Source: Curtobacterium poinsettiae (GTDB lineage Bacteria; Actinomycetota; Actinomycetes; Actinomycetales; Microbacteriaceae). From it: a stretch of 64,000 bases of DNA. Shown piece after piece: positions 33,990 through 42,660 of this stretch. The stretch covers positions 2,666,001 to 2,730,000 of the forward strand of contig NZ_CP106879.1 in NCBI RefSeq assembly GCF_025677645.1, written 5' to 3'. Each line of letters begins with the position of its first letter. Within the stretch, counting starts at the first letter, position 1. The notes under the pieces were generated by a model. That model was not told the DNA's origin. It worked only from the letters and a program-made list of their open reading frames with translations, and searched no databases. Position numbers and translations under genes: made by a program.

Positions 33990-34110
33990 GGACGGGAGGC
34001 GCGGGGTGCGTCGGGCGGGTGCGTTACGTCCCGAGGCGGGTGCGGTGGTGCGGGCCCGGCCACCTGCGTACCGTGACACCCGACGCACAGCCGCGCCGCG
34101 CCTCCAGCCC
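33990..34110. repeat. Split inverted repeat related to family A
   Basis: GGACGGGAGGCGCGG (from 33990) and TGCGTCGGG are mirrored by CCCGACGCAC and CCGCGCCTCCAGCCC (34079-34110), with about 60 bases between. The arm core matches the family A hairpins elsewhere. It continues the repeat-filled gap before metY; I see no SAM riboswitch fold here. Confidence 0.55.
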
Positions 34111-34158
34111 GAGCGCAGGGCGACCCGACGACCAGCCGCACCGGACAGGAGCACCAAG

Positions 34159-35490
34159 ATGACCGAGCACGACGCCGCGCAGTGGCAGTTCGAGACCACC
34201 CAGGTCCACGCCGGCGCGCAGCCGGACCCGACCACGGGCGCCCGGGCGACGCCGATCTACAAGACGACCTCGTACGTCTTCGCGAACTCGGACGAGGCAC
34301 GCGACCTGTTCGCGCTCGCCAAGCCGGGCAACATCTACTCCCGGATCATGAACCCGACGAACGACGTCGTCGAGCAGCGGGTCGCCGCGCTCGAGGGCGG
34401 CTCCGGGGCCCTGCTCGTCGCGTCCGGCCAGGCGGCCGAGACCTACGCGGTGCTGAACATCGCCGGTGCGGGTGACCACATCGTGTCGTCGTCGTCGATC
34501 TACGGCGGCACGTACAACCTGTTCAAGTACACGCTGGCGAAGCTCGGCATCGAGACGACGTTCGTCGAGGACCAGGACGACCTCGAGGAGTGGCGCCGCG
34601 CGGTCCGACCGAACACGAAGCTGTTCTTCGCCGAGACCATCGGCAACCCGAAGATCAACGTCCTCGACATCACGGGCGTCAGCGACGTCGCCCACGAGTC
34701 CGGCGTCCCGCTCATCGTCGACAACACGATCGCGACGCCGTACCTGATCCGTCCGTTCGAGCACGGCGCCGACATCGTGGTGCACTCGGCCACGAAGTTC
34801 CTCGGCGGCCACGGCACGGTCATCGGCGGGATCATCGTCGACGGCGGGACGTTCGCCTGGTCGCAGCACGCCGACCGGTTCCCGGAGTTCAACACGCCCG
34901 ACCCGTCGTACCACGGTGCGGTCTTCGCCGAGGCGGTCGGCAACGAGCTCGCGTACATCGTGAAGGCCCGGGTGCAGCTGCTCCGCGACCTCGGTGCATC
35001 GAACTCGGCGGACACGGCGTTCGCCCTGCTCCAGGGCATCGAGACCCTGTCGCTCCGCATCGAGCGGCACGTGTCCAACGCGCAGGAGATCGCGGAGTGG
35101 CTCGACCAGCACCCCGACGTCGCCACCGTCGCCTACGCCGGGCTGCCGACGTCCCCCTGGTACGCGGCCGCGAACCGGTACGCGCCGAGGGGCGTCGGTG
35201 CCGTGCTGTCGTTCGAGCTCAAGGGCGGGGTCACCGCGGGCAAGGCGTTCGTCGACAACCTGCAGCTGTTCTCGCACCTGGCGAACATCGGCGACGTCCG
35301 CTCGCTCGTCATCCACCCGGCGTCGACCACGCACTCGCAGCTCACCCCCGAGCAGCAGCTCACCACCGGGGTCACCCCCGGCCTGGTCCGCCTGTCGGTC
35401 GGCATCGAGAACATCGCCGACCTGAAGGCCGACCTCGAGGCCGGGCTCGCCGCGGCCCGGGCGATCACGCAGGAGAGCCAGCGCGCCTAG
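34159..35490 (+). CDS. metY: O-acetylhomoserine sulfhydrylase
   Basis: 443 residues, PLP enzyme that makes homocysteine from O-acetylhomoserine and sulfide. The Schiff-base lysine is K213 in HSATKFLGGHG; the phosphate-binding SGQAAE and substrate-side YSRIMNPTNDVVEQR motifs are intact. The length and the long insert between 230 and 280 fit the O-acetylhomoserine type rather than cystathionine synthase. ATG at 34159 with an AGGAG Shine-Dalgarno sequence. metX follows after a 299-base repeat-filled gap. Confidence 0.94.
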   Translation: MTEHDAAQWQFETTQVHAGAQPDPTTGARATPIYKTTSYVFANSDEARDLFALAKPGNIYSRIMNPTNDVVEQRVAALEGGSGALLVASGQAAETYAVLNIAGAGDHIVSSSSIYGGTYNLFKYTLAKLGIETTFVEDQDDLEEWRRAVRPNTKLFFAETIGNPKINVLDITGVSDVAHESGVPLIVDNTIATPYLIRPFEHGADIVVHSATKFLGGHGTVIGGIIVDGGTFAWSQHADRFPEFNTPDPSYHGAVFAEAVGNELAYIVKARVQLLRDLGASNSADTAFALLQGIETLSLRIERHVSNAQEIAEWLDQHPDVATVAYAGLPTSPWYAAANRYAPRGVGAVLSFELKGGVTAGKAFVDNLQLFSHLANIGDVRSLVIHPASTTHSQLTPEQQLTTGVTPGLVRLSVGIENIADLKADLEAGLAAARAITQESQRA

Positions 35491-35514
35491 GGGGAGAGCC
35501 AGCGCGCGGAGGGG
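35472..35514. repeat. Direct repeat across the metY stop codon
   Basis: GGAGAGCCAGCGCGC occurs twice, once as the last metY codons and again just after the TAG stop. It is a recent-looking short duplication. Confidence 0.6.
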
Positions 35515-35545
35515 TGGTACGCCACCGGCTGCGTGCTCGCCTGCC

Positions 35546-35680
35546 GATGCGCGCGCATGTTGCGACGCCCCACGTGTCGATCGACGCGTGGGACGTCGTT
35601 CGTTGCACACGCATCCGGTACCTGCGCATGGTGCGACGATCCACGAGTCGAACGACGCGCACGATGTCGGAAGATGCGCA
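35546..35680. repeat. Tandem hairpin element, family D (copy 1)
   Basis: Two hairpins in a row. The first (35546-35614) has outer arms starting GATGCGCGCGCATGTTGCGACG and a 24-base core at 35569-35592 that is palindromic except for one pair (CCCACGTGTCGA against TCGACGCGTGGG). The second (35623-35680) runs from TGCGCATGGTGCGACG to its complement ending GATGCGCA. The word GCGCAT, two or three bases, GCGAC recurs in both and in the copy near 45.2 kb. It fills the metY-metX gap; no gene is visible. Confidence 0.75.
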
Positions 35681-35789
35681 CACACGGAACGGCGAGCGCG
35701 ATCCGAGCGCGGCCCGGAGGCCGGCCACGCGGCGGGCGTGACGTAACACGGCGGCGGCGACCCGCGCCTCCCGGCAGACTGGACGCACG

Positions 35790-36992
35790 ATGGACTGGCA
35801 GACGACCCCCGAGGACTCCGTGCCGTCCACCCTGGTGCCCGGCACCGAACTCGGCACCCTGGGCAAGCCGCCCGTGACCGGTGCCTGGCGTCCCGGTGAC
35901 CACCCGGGTGCACGCCGGTTCGAGTCCCTCGGCGAGCAGTGGGTGCGCGGCGGCCGTCTACCGTCCGTGCGCGTGGCGTACGAGACGTGGGGCACGCTCA
36001 ACACCGCTCGCGACAACGCGGTGCTCGTCCTGCACGCACTGACCGGGGACTCGCACGTCGCGGGTGCCGCCGGCCCTGGCCACCGCACCGCCGGATGGTG
36101 GGGCAACGTCGTCGGCCCGGGGCGGGCGATCGACACCGACCGGTGGTTCGTGATCGCGCCGAACATGCTCGGCGGGTGCCAGGGCACCACCGGGCCGTCG
36201 TCGGTGTCGCCGTCGGGCGCGGAGTGGGGCGCACGGTTCCCGTTCGTGACGGTGCGCGACCAGGTCGAGGTGCAGGCGCAGCTCGCCGACCGGCTCGGCA
36301 TCGAGACCTTCGCGGCCGTCGTCGGGGGGTCGATGGGCGGGATGCACGCCCTCGAGTTCGCGGTCTCGCACCCCGCGCGCGTGCAGCGGCTGGCGGTCCT
36401 CGCGTCGACGGCGCAGACCACCGCCGACCAGATCGCGGCGAACTCGCTGCAGCGGGCGGCGATCCAGATGGACCCGGCGTTCGCCGGCGGCGACTACTAC
36501 GAGGCCGATGTCGGCGAGGGCCCGCACCGCGGACTGTCCCTGGCCCGGCGGATGGCGCTCATGACGTACCGCGCCTCGGACGAGCTGAACAGCCGCTTCG
36601 CGCGGTCCTGGCAGAGCGACGTCTCCCCGCTCGGCGACGACGGGCGGTTCTCGGTGGAAAGCTACCTCGACTTCCACGGCAACAAGTTCACCCGGCGGTT
36701 CGACGCCTCGAGCTACGTCACGCTGACGTACGCGATGGACTCGCACGACGTCGGTGCCGGGCGTGGCGGGGTGTCGGCCGCCCTCGGGCTGGTGACCGCA
36801 CGGACCCTGGTCGTGGGGATCTCGAGCGATCGGCTGTTCCCCGTCGAGGACCAGCACCGGATCGCCGCGGGCGTGCCGGACGCACTCGACGGGGACACCG
36901 CAGCGGTGATCGAGAGCGAGTTCGGACACGACGGGTTCCTCATCGAGCACGAGCAGGTCGGGGCGCACCTGCGGCGGCTGCTCGAGTCCTGA
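35790..36992 (+). CDS. metX: Homoserine O-acetyltransferase
   Basis: 400-residue alpha/beta-hydrolase-fold enzyme that acetylates homoserine, the substrate step before metY. Nucleophile S181 in VGGSMGGMHALEF; the motifs HALTGDSH, NMLGGCQGTTGPSS and GGWW-like AGWWGN are typical; acid ISSDRLFP and base EFGHDGFL close the triad. GGSMGG is a small change from the usual GGSLGG. ATG at 35790. Together metX and metY give the direct sulfhydrylation route to methionine. Confidence 0.95.
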   Translation: MDWQTTPEDSVPSTLVPGTELGTLGKPPVTGAWRPGDHPGARRFESLGEQWVRGGRLPSVRVAYETWGTLNTARDNAVLVLHALTGDSHVAGAAGPGHRTAGWWGNVVGPGRAIDTDRWFVIAPNMLGGCQGTTGPSSVSPSGAEWGARFPFVTVRDQVEVQAQLADRLGIETFAAVVGGSMGGMHALEFAVSHPARVQRLAVLASTAQTTADQIAANSLQRAAIQMDPAFAGGDYYEADVGEGPHRGLSLARRMALMTYRASDELNSRFARSWQSDVSPLGDDGRFSVESYLDFHGNKFTRRFDASSYVTLTYAMDSHDVGAGRGGVSAALGLVTARTLVVGISSDRLFPVEDQHRIAAGVPDALDGDTAAVIESEFGHDGFLIEHEQVGAHLRRLLES

Positions 36993-36995
36993 TCG

Positions 36996-37020
36996 GGCGT
37001 GCCGGCCACCACGGCGCGCC
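36996..37020 (+). terminator. GC-rich hairpin after metX
   Basis: GGCGTGCCG (36996-37004) pairs with CGGCGCGCC (37012-37020) around a seven-base loop, with one G-T pair. It lies just after the metX stop; there is no strong T run. Confidence 0.45.
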
Positions 37021-37125
37021 GAAGACCCCCCAACGGGTGGCGCGCGTGGAATGATGGCGTGGAGCCCGGCACTGACCGACGCTCGGTTTCCCGCACCACC
37101 CAGATCGTCACCAACCAGGACATCG

Positions 37126-38283
37126 ATGGACTTCATCGCACAGGAACGCGACCGCTTGCTGCGGTCGGCGACCCGTGTCGTGGGCATCGTCTGCGCGCTC
37201 GTCAGCGTCGTGGGCATCCTCTCCGCCGCCGCCGTGCCCACGCTGCCCCTCGTCGGCGCGCTCCTCTGCATCGCCGCGATGATCACCGCGCTCGTGTGCT
37301 TCGGCCGCGGCGGCGAGGTGTGGTGGACCGCCGCCATCGTCGTCGCCGGACTCGCCGCGATGGTGCTGCTCTTCACCGGCGTCGACGACTCGGCACGTCC
37401 GCTCGTCGCCAGCGCCGTCATGCCCCTCGCCGCCGGCGGGCTCTCGGCACCGCTGATGGCGCAGCGCGGGCACCCGGTCGGTCTCGGCATCACCATCGCC
37501 GGGGGCGGCGCCGTGGTGGTGCTCATGGTCTGGGGGTCGGGCTCACTCCTGTCCACCCCCGTCAGCGGCGCACTGCTCGGGTGGGTCCTGATGGCCGTCG
37601 TGGCGATCTGGATCTCGCGCAGCATCCCCCGCGTCGCCCGACGCATCTACAGCATCGGCACCGCCCACCGTGCCGAACGGCAGGCCAGCGAGACCGAGGC
37701 GCAGCGCCGCCAGGGTGCCCGCCTGCTGCACGACACCGTGCTCGCGACCCTGACGCTGCTGGCGCACTCCGGCGTCGGCGTCTCCGAGCAGGCGATGCGC
37801 GAGCAGGCCGCCGAGGACGCCCGACTGCTGCGCCACCTGCGCCTCGGTGCGACCCCGCAGCCCTCGCAGTCCGGTGACTACTCACTCACCCGCGAAGAGG
37901 AGTCGCCCCTCGGGCAGACCCTGGAGTCGGTCAAGCAGCGCTTCGGCCGCATGGGACTCGAGGTCAGCTGGCACGGCACCGGTCAGGTCCTGCTGCCGTC
38001 GAACGTGCTCGACGCGTTCTTGCTCGCGCTCGGCGAGTGCCTCGAGAACGTCCGTCGGCACGCCGGCGTCGGCGAGGCGCACGTCACGATCGTCCACGAC
38101 AACGAGGTCGTCCGTGCGATGGTCACCGACTCCGGCGTCGGCTTCGACCTCACCACCGTCAGCGCCGAGCGACTCGGCTTCAAGGAGAGCGTCGTCAACC
38201 GCCTGCGCGAGGTCGGCGGCGACGCGAAGCTCTTCTCCGCGCCGGGCTCCGGCACAACCGTCGTCCTGGAGGCACCGCGATGA
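37126..38283 (+). CDS. NarL-partner type sensor histidine kinase
   Basis: 385 residues. Four or five N-terminal membrane helices (about 18-180) without a large external loop, so it likely senses a membrane or cytoplasmic signal. The dimerisation helix has the HD pair of the HisKA_3 family (RLLHDTVLATLTLL); the ATP-binding domain has an N box (ECLENVRRHAG) and G1 box (VTDSGVGFDL) and ends TTVVLEAPR. ATG at 37126 with AGGA upstream. The stop overlaps the start of the next gene by four bases. Partner regulator: the LuxR-type protein at 39689. Confidence 0.9.
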   Translation: MDFIAQERDRLLRSATRVVGIVCALVSVVGILSAAAVPTLPLVGALLCIAAMITALVCFGRGGEVWWTAAIVVAGLAAMVLLFTGVDDSARPLVASAVMPLAAGGLSAPLMAQRGHPVGLGITIAGGGAVVVLMVWGSGSLLSTPVSGALLGWVLMAVVAIWISRSIPRVARRIYSIGTAHRAERQASETEAQRRQGARLLHDTVLATLTLLAHSGVGVSEQAMREQAAEDARLLRHLRLGATPQPSQSGDYSLTREEESPLGQTLESVKQRFGRMGLEVSWHGTGQVLLPSNVLDAFLLALGECLENVRRHAGVGEAHVTIVHDNEVVRAMVTDSGVGFDLTTVSAERLGFKESVVNRLREVGGDAKLFSAPGSGTTVVLEAPR

Positions 38284-39602
38284 CCCGGGTCCCCGAGGAC
38301 ACCATCGGCCGCAGCCTGCCCGGCGAGACGGCTCCGCCCGCACCCCGCACCCGCCGCGAGGCCCGCGAGCTGTACCGGACGAGCGAGCGCCGACAGGCCA
38401 GAGGGCTCCCGTCGACGTCGACCGGCGCCCGGTCCCTGCGGCAGGCCGCGAAGCCCGGTGCCTCGCTCGGCGCCGGTTACCTCGGACTCGGCGCCGCGGT
38501 CCTCACCGCGATCGAGGCCGCCGCCGGCATCGCGTTCTTCCTGGTGCGCTGGAACGAGTACTCCGACCCGTGGCTGCCCGCGGTCGCGTGGGCGCTCTAC
38601 GTCGTCGCCGCCGTCGGCGTCGGGCTCAGTGTCCTGACGTACGGCGAACGACTGACGGGCCCGGCCTTCGCGTTGATCTGCGTCGTGCTGGCCTGCGTGG
38701 TCACGCTCGACTTCATCGGCATCTGGCCGGAGCACGACATCGCGCACACCGCAACGGCGTCGATGGCCGCGGGGTTCGCCCTGCTGCCGATCGCCACGCT
38801 CCGGCCTGCCCGCGAGGTCGCAGCCGCCATCGCCGTACTCGGCCTCGCGTTCGTCGTGATGGCCGTTGCGTCGACGCCGATCACGAACGACACCATGCCC
38901 GGCATCGTGTCCCTGCTGTCGCTCGTCGTCGTGCCGCCGGCGCTCGCGCTGTACGTCGTGCAGCGGTTCCGCCAGCTCGTGCAGCGCGAACTCGACCGGG
39001 TGCTCGTGCAGAGCAACGTGCAGGCACCGCAGTTCGCCGTCGGCATGCTCGCCTCGGACGAACTCGCCCGGCTCGACCTGGCCGCCGAGAAGCTGCTCGA
39101 CGCCGTCGCCAACGGCACCGACCCGCTGCCGTTGTCCGACGCCTCGAGCTCCGTCGCCGCGTCGCTCGCCACCGAGCTCCGCCTGCACCTGATCGAGGGC
39201 CGCCGCGAGACCTGGCTCTACCACGCGATCACCGAGTCCGACCACCTCGGCCGCTCGGTGAGCGTCGCCGACCCGACGGCCCTGGCCGGGCACCTCTCCC
39301 CGACCCAGCGCGACGGGCTCCTGCAGGCGATCTGGCAGATGGTCGGCGACGGCCGCACCGCGCAGCCCGGCATGCCCGTCGTCTCCGTCACCCTCGGCCC
39401 GATCGGCTCCGACGGCCACCCGGTCAGCGACGACACGATGGACGTGCCCGTCGTCATCGAGTCCCGCGGCGTGCCGCGGCGCAGCCTCGGTCCGACGGCC
39501 TGGAGCGCCCTGCAGCGCATCGGCCCGTACACCGAGACCGTCCGGGACGGCACGCTGCACATCGTCGCGCACTGCGTCGTGAACCGACATCCGTCGATGT
39601 AG
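38280..39602 (+). CDS. Membrane protein of unknown function within a two-component operon
   Basis: 440 residues. A basic N-terminal cytoplasmic region, then about five or six hydrophobic segments (residues 60-245), then a soluble C-terminal half of about 190 residues. That half contains LSPTQRDGLLQAIWQMVGDGR, which loosely recalls the N-box region of kinases, and ends with a segment DGTLHIVAHC; but no H box, G box or ATP lid is present. It could be a degenerate sensor that works with the kinase encoded upstream, whose stop it overlaps (ATGA). I assign no function. Confidence 0.75.
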   Translation: MTRVPEDTIGRSLPGETAPPAPRTRREARELYRTSERRQARGLPSTSTGARSLRQAAKPGASLGAGYLGLGAAVLTAIEAAAGIAFFLVRWNEYSDPWLPAVAWALYVVAAVGVGLSVLTYGERLTGPAFALICVVLACVVTLDFIGIWPEHDIAHTATASMAAGFALLPIATLRPAREVAAAIAVLGLAFVVMAVASTPITNDTMPGIVSLLSLVVVPPALALYVVQRFRQLVQRELDRVLVQSNVQAPQFAVGMLASDELARLDLAAEKLLDAVANGTDPLPLSDASSSVAASLATELRLHLIEGRRETWLYHAITESDHLGRSVSVADPTALAGHLSPTQRDGLLQAIWQMVGDGRTAQPGMPVVSVTLGPIGSDGHPVSDDTMDVPVVIESRGVPRRSLGPTAWSALQRIGPYTETVRDGTLHIVAHCVVNRHPSM

Positions 39603-39688
39603 CCGCCGGACACCCGCACGCCTCACCGACTTCCAGCCCGCATCCTCCTAGGATCGGCCGAGCAACCGCACCGAGAAAGGACGCCAGC

Positions 39689-40360
39689 ATGGCGACTCCA
39701 GAGGAACCGATCCGACTCGCACTGGTCGACGACCACAGGATGCTCCTCGGCGCGCTCACGGAGTGGATCCGGAACGCCGCCGACGACATCACCCTGGTGG
39801 CCGCCGTCACGACCTGGCCCGAGCTGCTGACGAGCCCGGCGTTCCCCGTCGACGTGGTGCTGCTGGACCTGGACCTCAAGGACTCCATCCCGGTGTCGCT
39901 GAAGATCTCGACGCTCAAGACCGCGGGCGTCAAGACCGTCGTGATGAGCACCTACTCGGAGCCGAACGTCGTGCGCGAAGCCCTCGGCGCCGGCGCCCTC
40001 GGGTACCTCGTCAAGAGCGAGGACGCCGACATGATCGTCGAGGCGATCCGCTCCGCCCAGCGCGGCGAGCAGTACGTCTCGGCTGAGCTCGACCTCGCCA
40101 TCAACAGCGGCAACGTCGGCGGCGTCCCGAAGCTCAGCGCCCAGGAGCGTCGCGTGATGGCCCTGTACGGCGGTGGCGAGCCCGTCAAGAGCGTCGCCTA
40201 CCAGCTCGGCATCTCCGAGGAGACCGCGAAGAGCTACCTCAAGCGCATCCGCGAGAAGTACCGCGTCGCCGGCTTCGACGTCGGCACGAAGGTCGCACTC
40301 CGGAAGCGTGCGATCACCGACGGCATCATCGTGCAGGACGGCAGTCCGCTGGGTCTGTAG
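39689..40360 (+). CDS. NarL/FixJ-type response regulator
   Basis: 223 residues. Receiver domain (about 8-125): acidic pair in LALVDDHRM, phospho-acceptor Asp in VVLLDLDLKD, Thr/Ser and Lys positions in VVMSTYSEP and GYLVKSEDAD. Output domain (about 150-210) with a LuxR HTH, KLSAQERRVMALYGGGEPVKS and QLGISEETAKSYLKRIREKY. It is the expected partner of the kinase two genes upstream. ATG at 39689 with an AAAGGA Shine-Dalgarno sequence. Two hairpins follow its stop. Confidence 0.92.
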   Translation: MATPEEPIRLALVDDHRMLLGALTEWIRNAADDITLVAAVTTWPELLTSPAFPVDVVLLDLDLKDSIPVSLKISTLKTAGVKTVVMSTYSEPNVVREALGAGALGYLVKSEDADMIVEAIRSAQRGEQYVSAELDLAINSGNVGGVPKLSAQERRVMALYGGGEPVKSVAYQLGISEETAKSYLKRIREKYRVAGFDVGTKVALRKRAITDGIIVQDGSPLGL

Positions 40361-40380
40361 CGCGCGTTGCGTTGCGCTTC

Positions 40381-40431
40381 GTGAGCACAAATGGTCGGGT
40401 TCCGTCACGGAACCCGACCATTGCTGCTCAC
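40381..40431. repeat. Nested palindrome after the response-regulator gene
   Basis: Inner arms AATGGTCGGGTTCCG (40390-40404) and CGGAACCCGACCATT (40408-40422) are exact complements around a TCA loop. Outer arms GTGAGCA (40381-40387) and TGCTCAC (40425-40431) add a further stem after two unpaired bases. Probably terminates transcription between convergent genes, but its nested form also resembles the other repeats in this window. Confidence 0.8.
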
Positions 40432-40457
40432 CATGTGCAGTGGCCGCGCCACGAGAC

Positions 40458-40499
40458 GGACGGGAGGCCCGTGGCGGCGGCGCCACGGGCCTCCCGTCC
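40458..40499. repeat. Perfect inverted repeat, family A (copy 2)
   Basis: Nineteen-base arms (40458-40476 and 40481-40499), exactly complementary, enclose GCGG. The arm begins GGACGGGAGGCCCGTGGC. It lies between convergent genes, 26 bases after another hairpin, so it may act as a bidirectional terminator. Confidence 0.85.
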
Positions 40500-40527
40500 G
40501 GTGGGTGCGTGCGTGCACCCCGCGCGG

Positions 40528-41793
40528 TCAGTGGATCGGGACCGGTGCGGTGATCGGACCGGTGGACGGTGACGAGGAGCGGACCGCGGCACGACGGGTG
40601 CTCCGCCGCTCGACCGCGTAGCTGACCATCGTCACCAGGACGCCGAGCAGCGCCAGGCCGATGCCGAGCCAGCCCGGTGCGAGGAACCCGAAGCCGGCCG
40701 CGATGACGGCGCCGCCCAGGGCCGCACCGATCGAGTTGCCGATGTTGAACGCCGAGTGGTTCAGCGCCGCCGCGATCGTGCGCGCGTCGCCGGCAACGTC
40801 CATCAGGCGCGACTGCACCGCGGGCGGGATCGCCGACGAGGTGGCCCCGAGTAGGAACGCGCCGAGCAGCATGCCCCAGAGCCACTGCGCCGTCAGCACG
40901 GTGATGAGCAGGGCGCCGATGAGCGCGAACATCCCGACGTAGATCGTGCGCTTCACGCTGTGGTCGGCCAGGTGTCCGCCGAGCACCCCGCCGACGACCA
41001 TGCCGATGCCCACGACGACGAGCACGACGGGCACGAACGACTCGGGCATCCCGGTGACGTTCTGCACGAGCGGCGAGATGTACGAGTAGACCGCGAAGAA
41101 CCCGCCGAACCCGACGGCGCCGAGGCCCATCACGATCCACACCTGCGGGACGCGGAACGCCCGGAGCTCGCGACCGATCGTGGCGTGCTCGTCGCGGGCG
41201 CTCTTCGGTACGAAGGCCGCGACGGCCAGGAACGTCAGGGCGAACAGCGCGGCGACGACGCCGTACGCGACCCGCCACCCGGCCACCTGTCCGACCCAGG
41301 TGATCGCCGGGACGCCGACGACGTTCGCGACCGACAGGCCGAGCAGCACCATCGCGATGCCCTTGCCGCGCTTGCCCGGACCCATCATGTCGCCGGCGAC
41401 GATCGACGCGATGCCGAAGTAGGCGCCGTGCGGCAGACCCGCGACGAAGCGGGCGACGAGCACCAGACCGAACGAGGGCAGCAGCGCGCTCGCGATCGTC
41501 GCGACGACGAACCCGACGAGCAGCACGAGGATCAGGCCCTTGCGCGGGAAGCGGGCGGACATCGCCGCGATGGTCGGCGCACCGACGACGACCCCGAGGG
41601 CGTAGGCGCTGACGAGCCAGCCGGCGTGCGCGATGCCGGCGTCGGGGTCGATGCCGTACTGCTGCGGCAGCAGCGCCTGCGCGATGTTCGGCAGCAGGCC
41701 CATCGCGACGAACTCGGTCGACCCGATGGCGAAGCCACCGAGGGCGAGCGAGATGAGCGCGAGGGTGCGACGCGCAGGCGTGAGCTGTGACAT
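40528..41793 (-). CDS. MFS efflux transporter, DHA1 (AraJ-like) family
   Basis: 421 residues with twelve hydrophobic segments. N-terminal GGFAIGSTEFVAMGLLPNIAQAL, then the A motif (APTIAAMSARFPRKGLIL) and the C motif of exporters near GLSVANVVGVPAITWVG. These pumps export sugars or drugs; the substrate is not predictable. The ATG at 41793 is followed upstream by a roughly 200-base gap; a TACACT hexamer lies at 41994-41989 (minus strand), so the mRNA leader could be about 190 bases long. Confidence 0.9.
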   Translation of the reverse strand: MSQLTPARRTLALISLALGGFAIGSTEFVAMGLLPNIAQALLPQQYGIDPDAGIAHAGWLVSAYALGVVVGAPTIAAMSARFPRKGLILVLLVGFVVATIASALLPSFGLVLVARFVAGLPHGAYFGIASIVAGDMMGPGKRGKGIAMVLLGLSVANVVGVPAITWVGQVAGWRVAYGVVAALFALTFLAVAAFVPKSARDEHATIGRELRAFRVPQVWIVMGLGAVGFGGFFAVYSYISPLVQNVTGMPESFVPVVLVVVGIGMVVGGVLGGHLADHSVKRTIYVGMFALIGALLITVLTAQWLWGMLLGAFLLGATSSAIPPAVQSRLMDVAGDARTIAAALNHSAFNIGNSIGAALGGAVIAAGFGFLAPGWLGIGLALLGVLVTMVSYAVERRSTRRAAVRSSSPSTGPITAPVPIH

Positions 41794-42096
41794 GGGGCCT
41801 GTTCTCGGACGACGTCCTGCACGGACGGCGTCGGATCGGGGTGTCGGCTGGACGGTGTCGGCGGGGGCGGTCCGCGATCGTGGCGGTCCGCGTGCCGATC
41901 GGCAGCGCGGCCACACCCGAACGGGGTGCCGGTCCGGATTCAGCAGCGAACGGGACGGTCCGGGTGGCGACGACCATCCGGTCCGAGCAGTGTAGACCGC
42001 TCCAAAGGCCGAACGGAAGTCGCCGTGCGCGGCCGACACGGGTCGTGCCCGGGCTGAAGCGGCGCGCTGACGTGGCCGCACCCGAGCGGGTCCGGG
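41794..42096. other. Gap of about 300 bases before the MFS gene
   Basis: No convincing gene. It is GC-rich with short repeats of GGTCCG type. A possible minus-strand promoter (TTCCGT, 18 bases, TACACT at 41994-41989) would give the MFS gene a long untranslated leader. I see no known riboswitch fold. Confidence 0.45.
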
Positions 42097-42282
42097 TCAG
42101 GCCGCCCGACGCTCCGTGTGGGCGGGACGCGTGGATGCGGGAGCGAGTTCGGGCAGCTCGTCCCGGTGCGTCCAGCCGACACCGCACTCGGCGCACGTGG
42201 CCCAGGCGTTCTCGCCCTGTTCGTCCGTGTCGATGACGACCGTTTGCAGGTCGCAGTCAGGGCACCAGCCGTCGTGGGTCAT
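42097..42282 (-). CDS. Small zinc-ribbon protein
   Basis: 61 residues. Two cysteine pairs, CPDC near residue 8 and CAEC near 34, 23 residues apart, form a likely zinc ribbon; the rest is acidic and the C-terminus basic and disordered. ATG at 42282 with a strong GAGGAG Shine-Dalgarno sequence. Function unknown; such proteins are often small regulators or RNA-binding proteins. Confidence 0.75.
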   Translation of the reverse strand: MTHDGWCPDCDLQTVVIDTDEQGENAWATCAECGVGWTHRDELPELAPASTRPAHTERRAA

Positions 42283-42394
42283 CACGCGCTCCTCGTCGTC
42301 TCGGGGCCACCGGATGTGGCTCGACACGGGCCATGAGACACCCGACCACCGACATCCGTGGGAGGGCGTCGGCGTGTCGCGCGTGCCCTCGTTG

Positions 42395-42400
42395 TTTAAT
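42395..42400 (+). promoter_or_regulatory. -10 element at exact leaderless spacing
   Basis: TTTAAT, AT-rich in an otherwise GC-rich region, ends at 42400; the seventh base after is the G of the GTG start at 42407. An ATG at 42399 overlapping the hexamer is in another frame. Confidence 0.55.
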
Positions 42401-42406
42401 GACCAC

Positions 42407-42601
42407 GTGACCCTCACGACGACCGTGCTCGCCTCGTGCCCCGCCGGTGCGCCCGCGAACTGCGAGGACGCCACCGACCCGATGGGCATGGTCATCGTGC
42501 TCGTCGCCGTGCTCGCCGGCATCGCGCTGCTCACCGTGCTCGTGGTGCTCGGGCCGGACCCCCGCCGTCGAACCCGGGCACGGCGACGCGACAAGCGCTG
42601 A
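42407..42601 (+). CDS. Small single-span membrane protein, unknown function
   Basis: 64 residues from the GTG at 42407. A short external N-terminus with two cysteines (SCPAGAPANCEDATDP), one membrane helix (MVIVLVAVLAGIALLTVLVVLG) and a very basic tail (RRRTRARRRDKR) facing the cytoplasm. The leaderless start is supported by TTTAAT. The two cysteines could form a disulfide outside. The stop is directly followed by a heptanucleotide tandem repeat. Confidence 0.72.
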   Translation: MTLTTTVLASCPAGAPANCEDATDPMGMVIVLVAVLAGIALLTVLVVLGPDPRRRTRARRRDKR

Positions 42602-42603
42602 GC

Positions 42604-42659
42604 GCCGAACGCCGAACGCCGAACGCCGAACGCCGAACGCCGAACGCCGAACGCCGAAC
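42604..42659. repeat. Heptanucleotide tandem repeat, GCCGAAC x 8
   Basis: Eight perfect copies of GCCGAAC fill the whole gap between the stop of a small membrane-protein gene (42601) and the stop of the convergent thiamine-binding-protein gene (42661). A seven-base unit changes the frame with each copy gained or lost, but here it lies outside both coding regions. Confidence 0.95.
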
Positions 42660-42660
42660 G

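Noticed and set aside
33843..34158. Possible SAM riboswitch before metY
   Set aside because: The gap is taken up by inverted repeats and has no recognisable SAM-I or SAM-II core.
42604..42659. CRISPR-like repeat
   Set aside because: Seven-base units without spacers; a simple tandem repeat.
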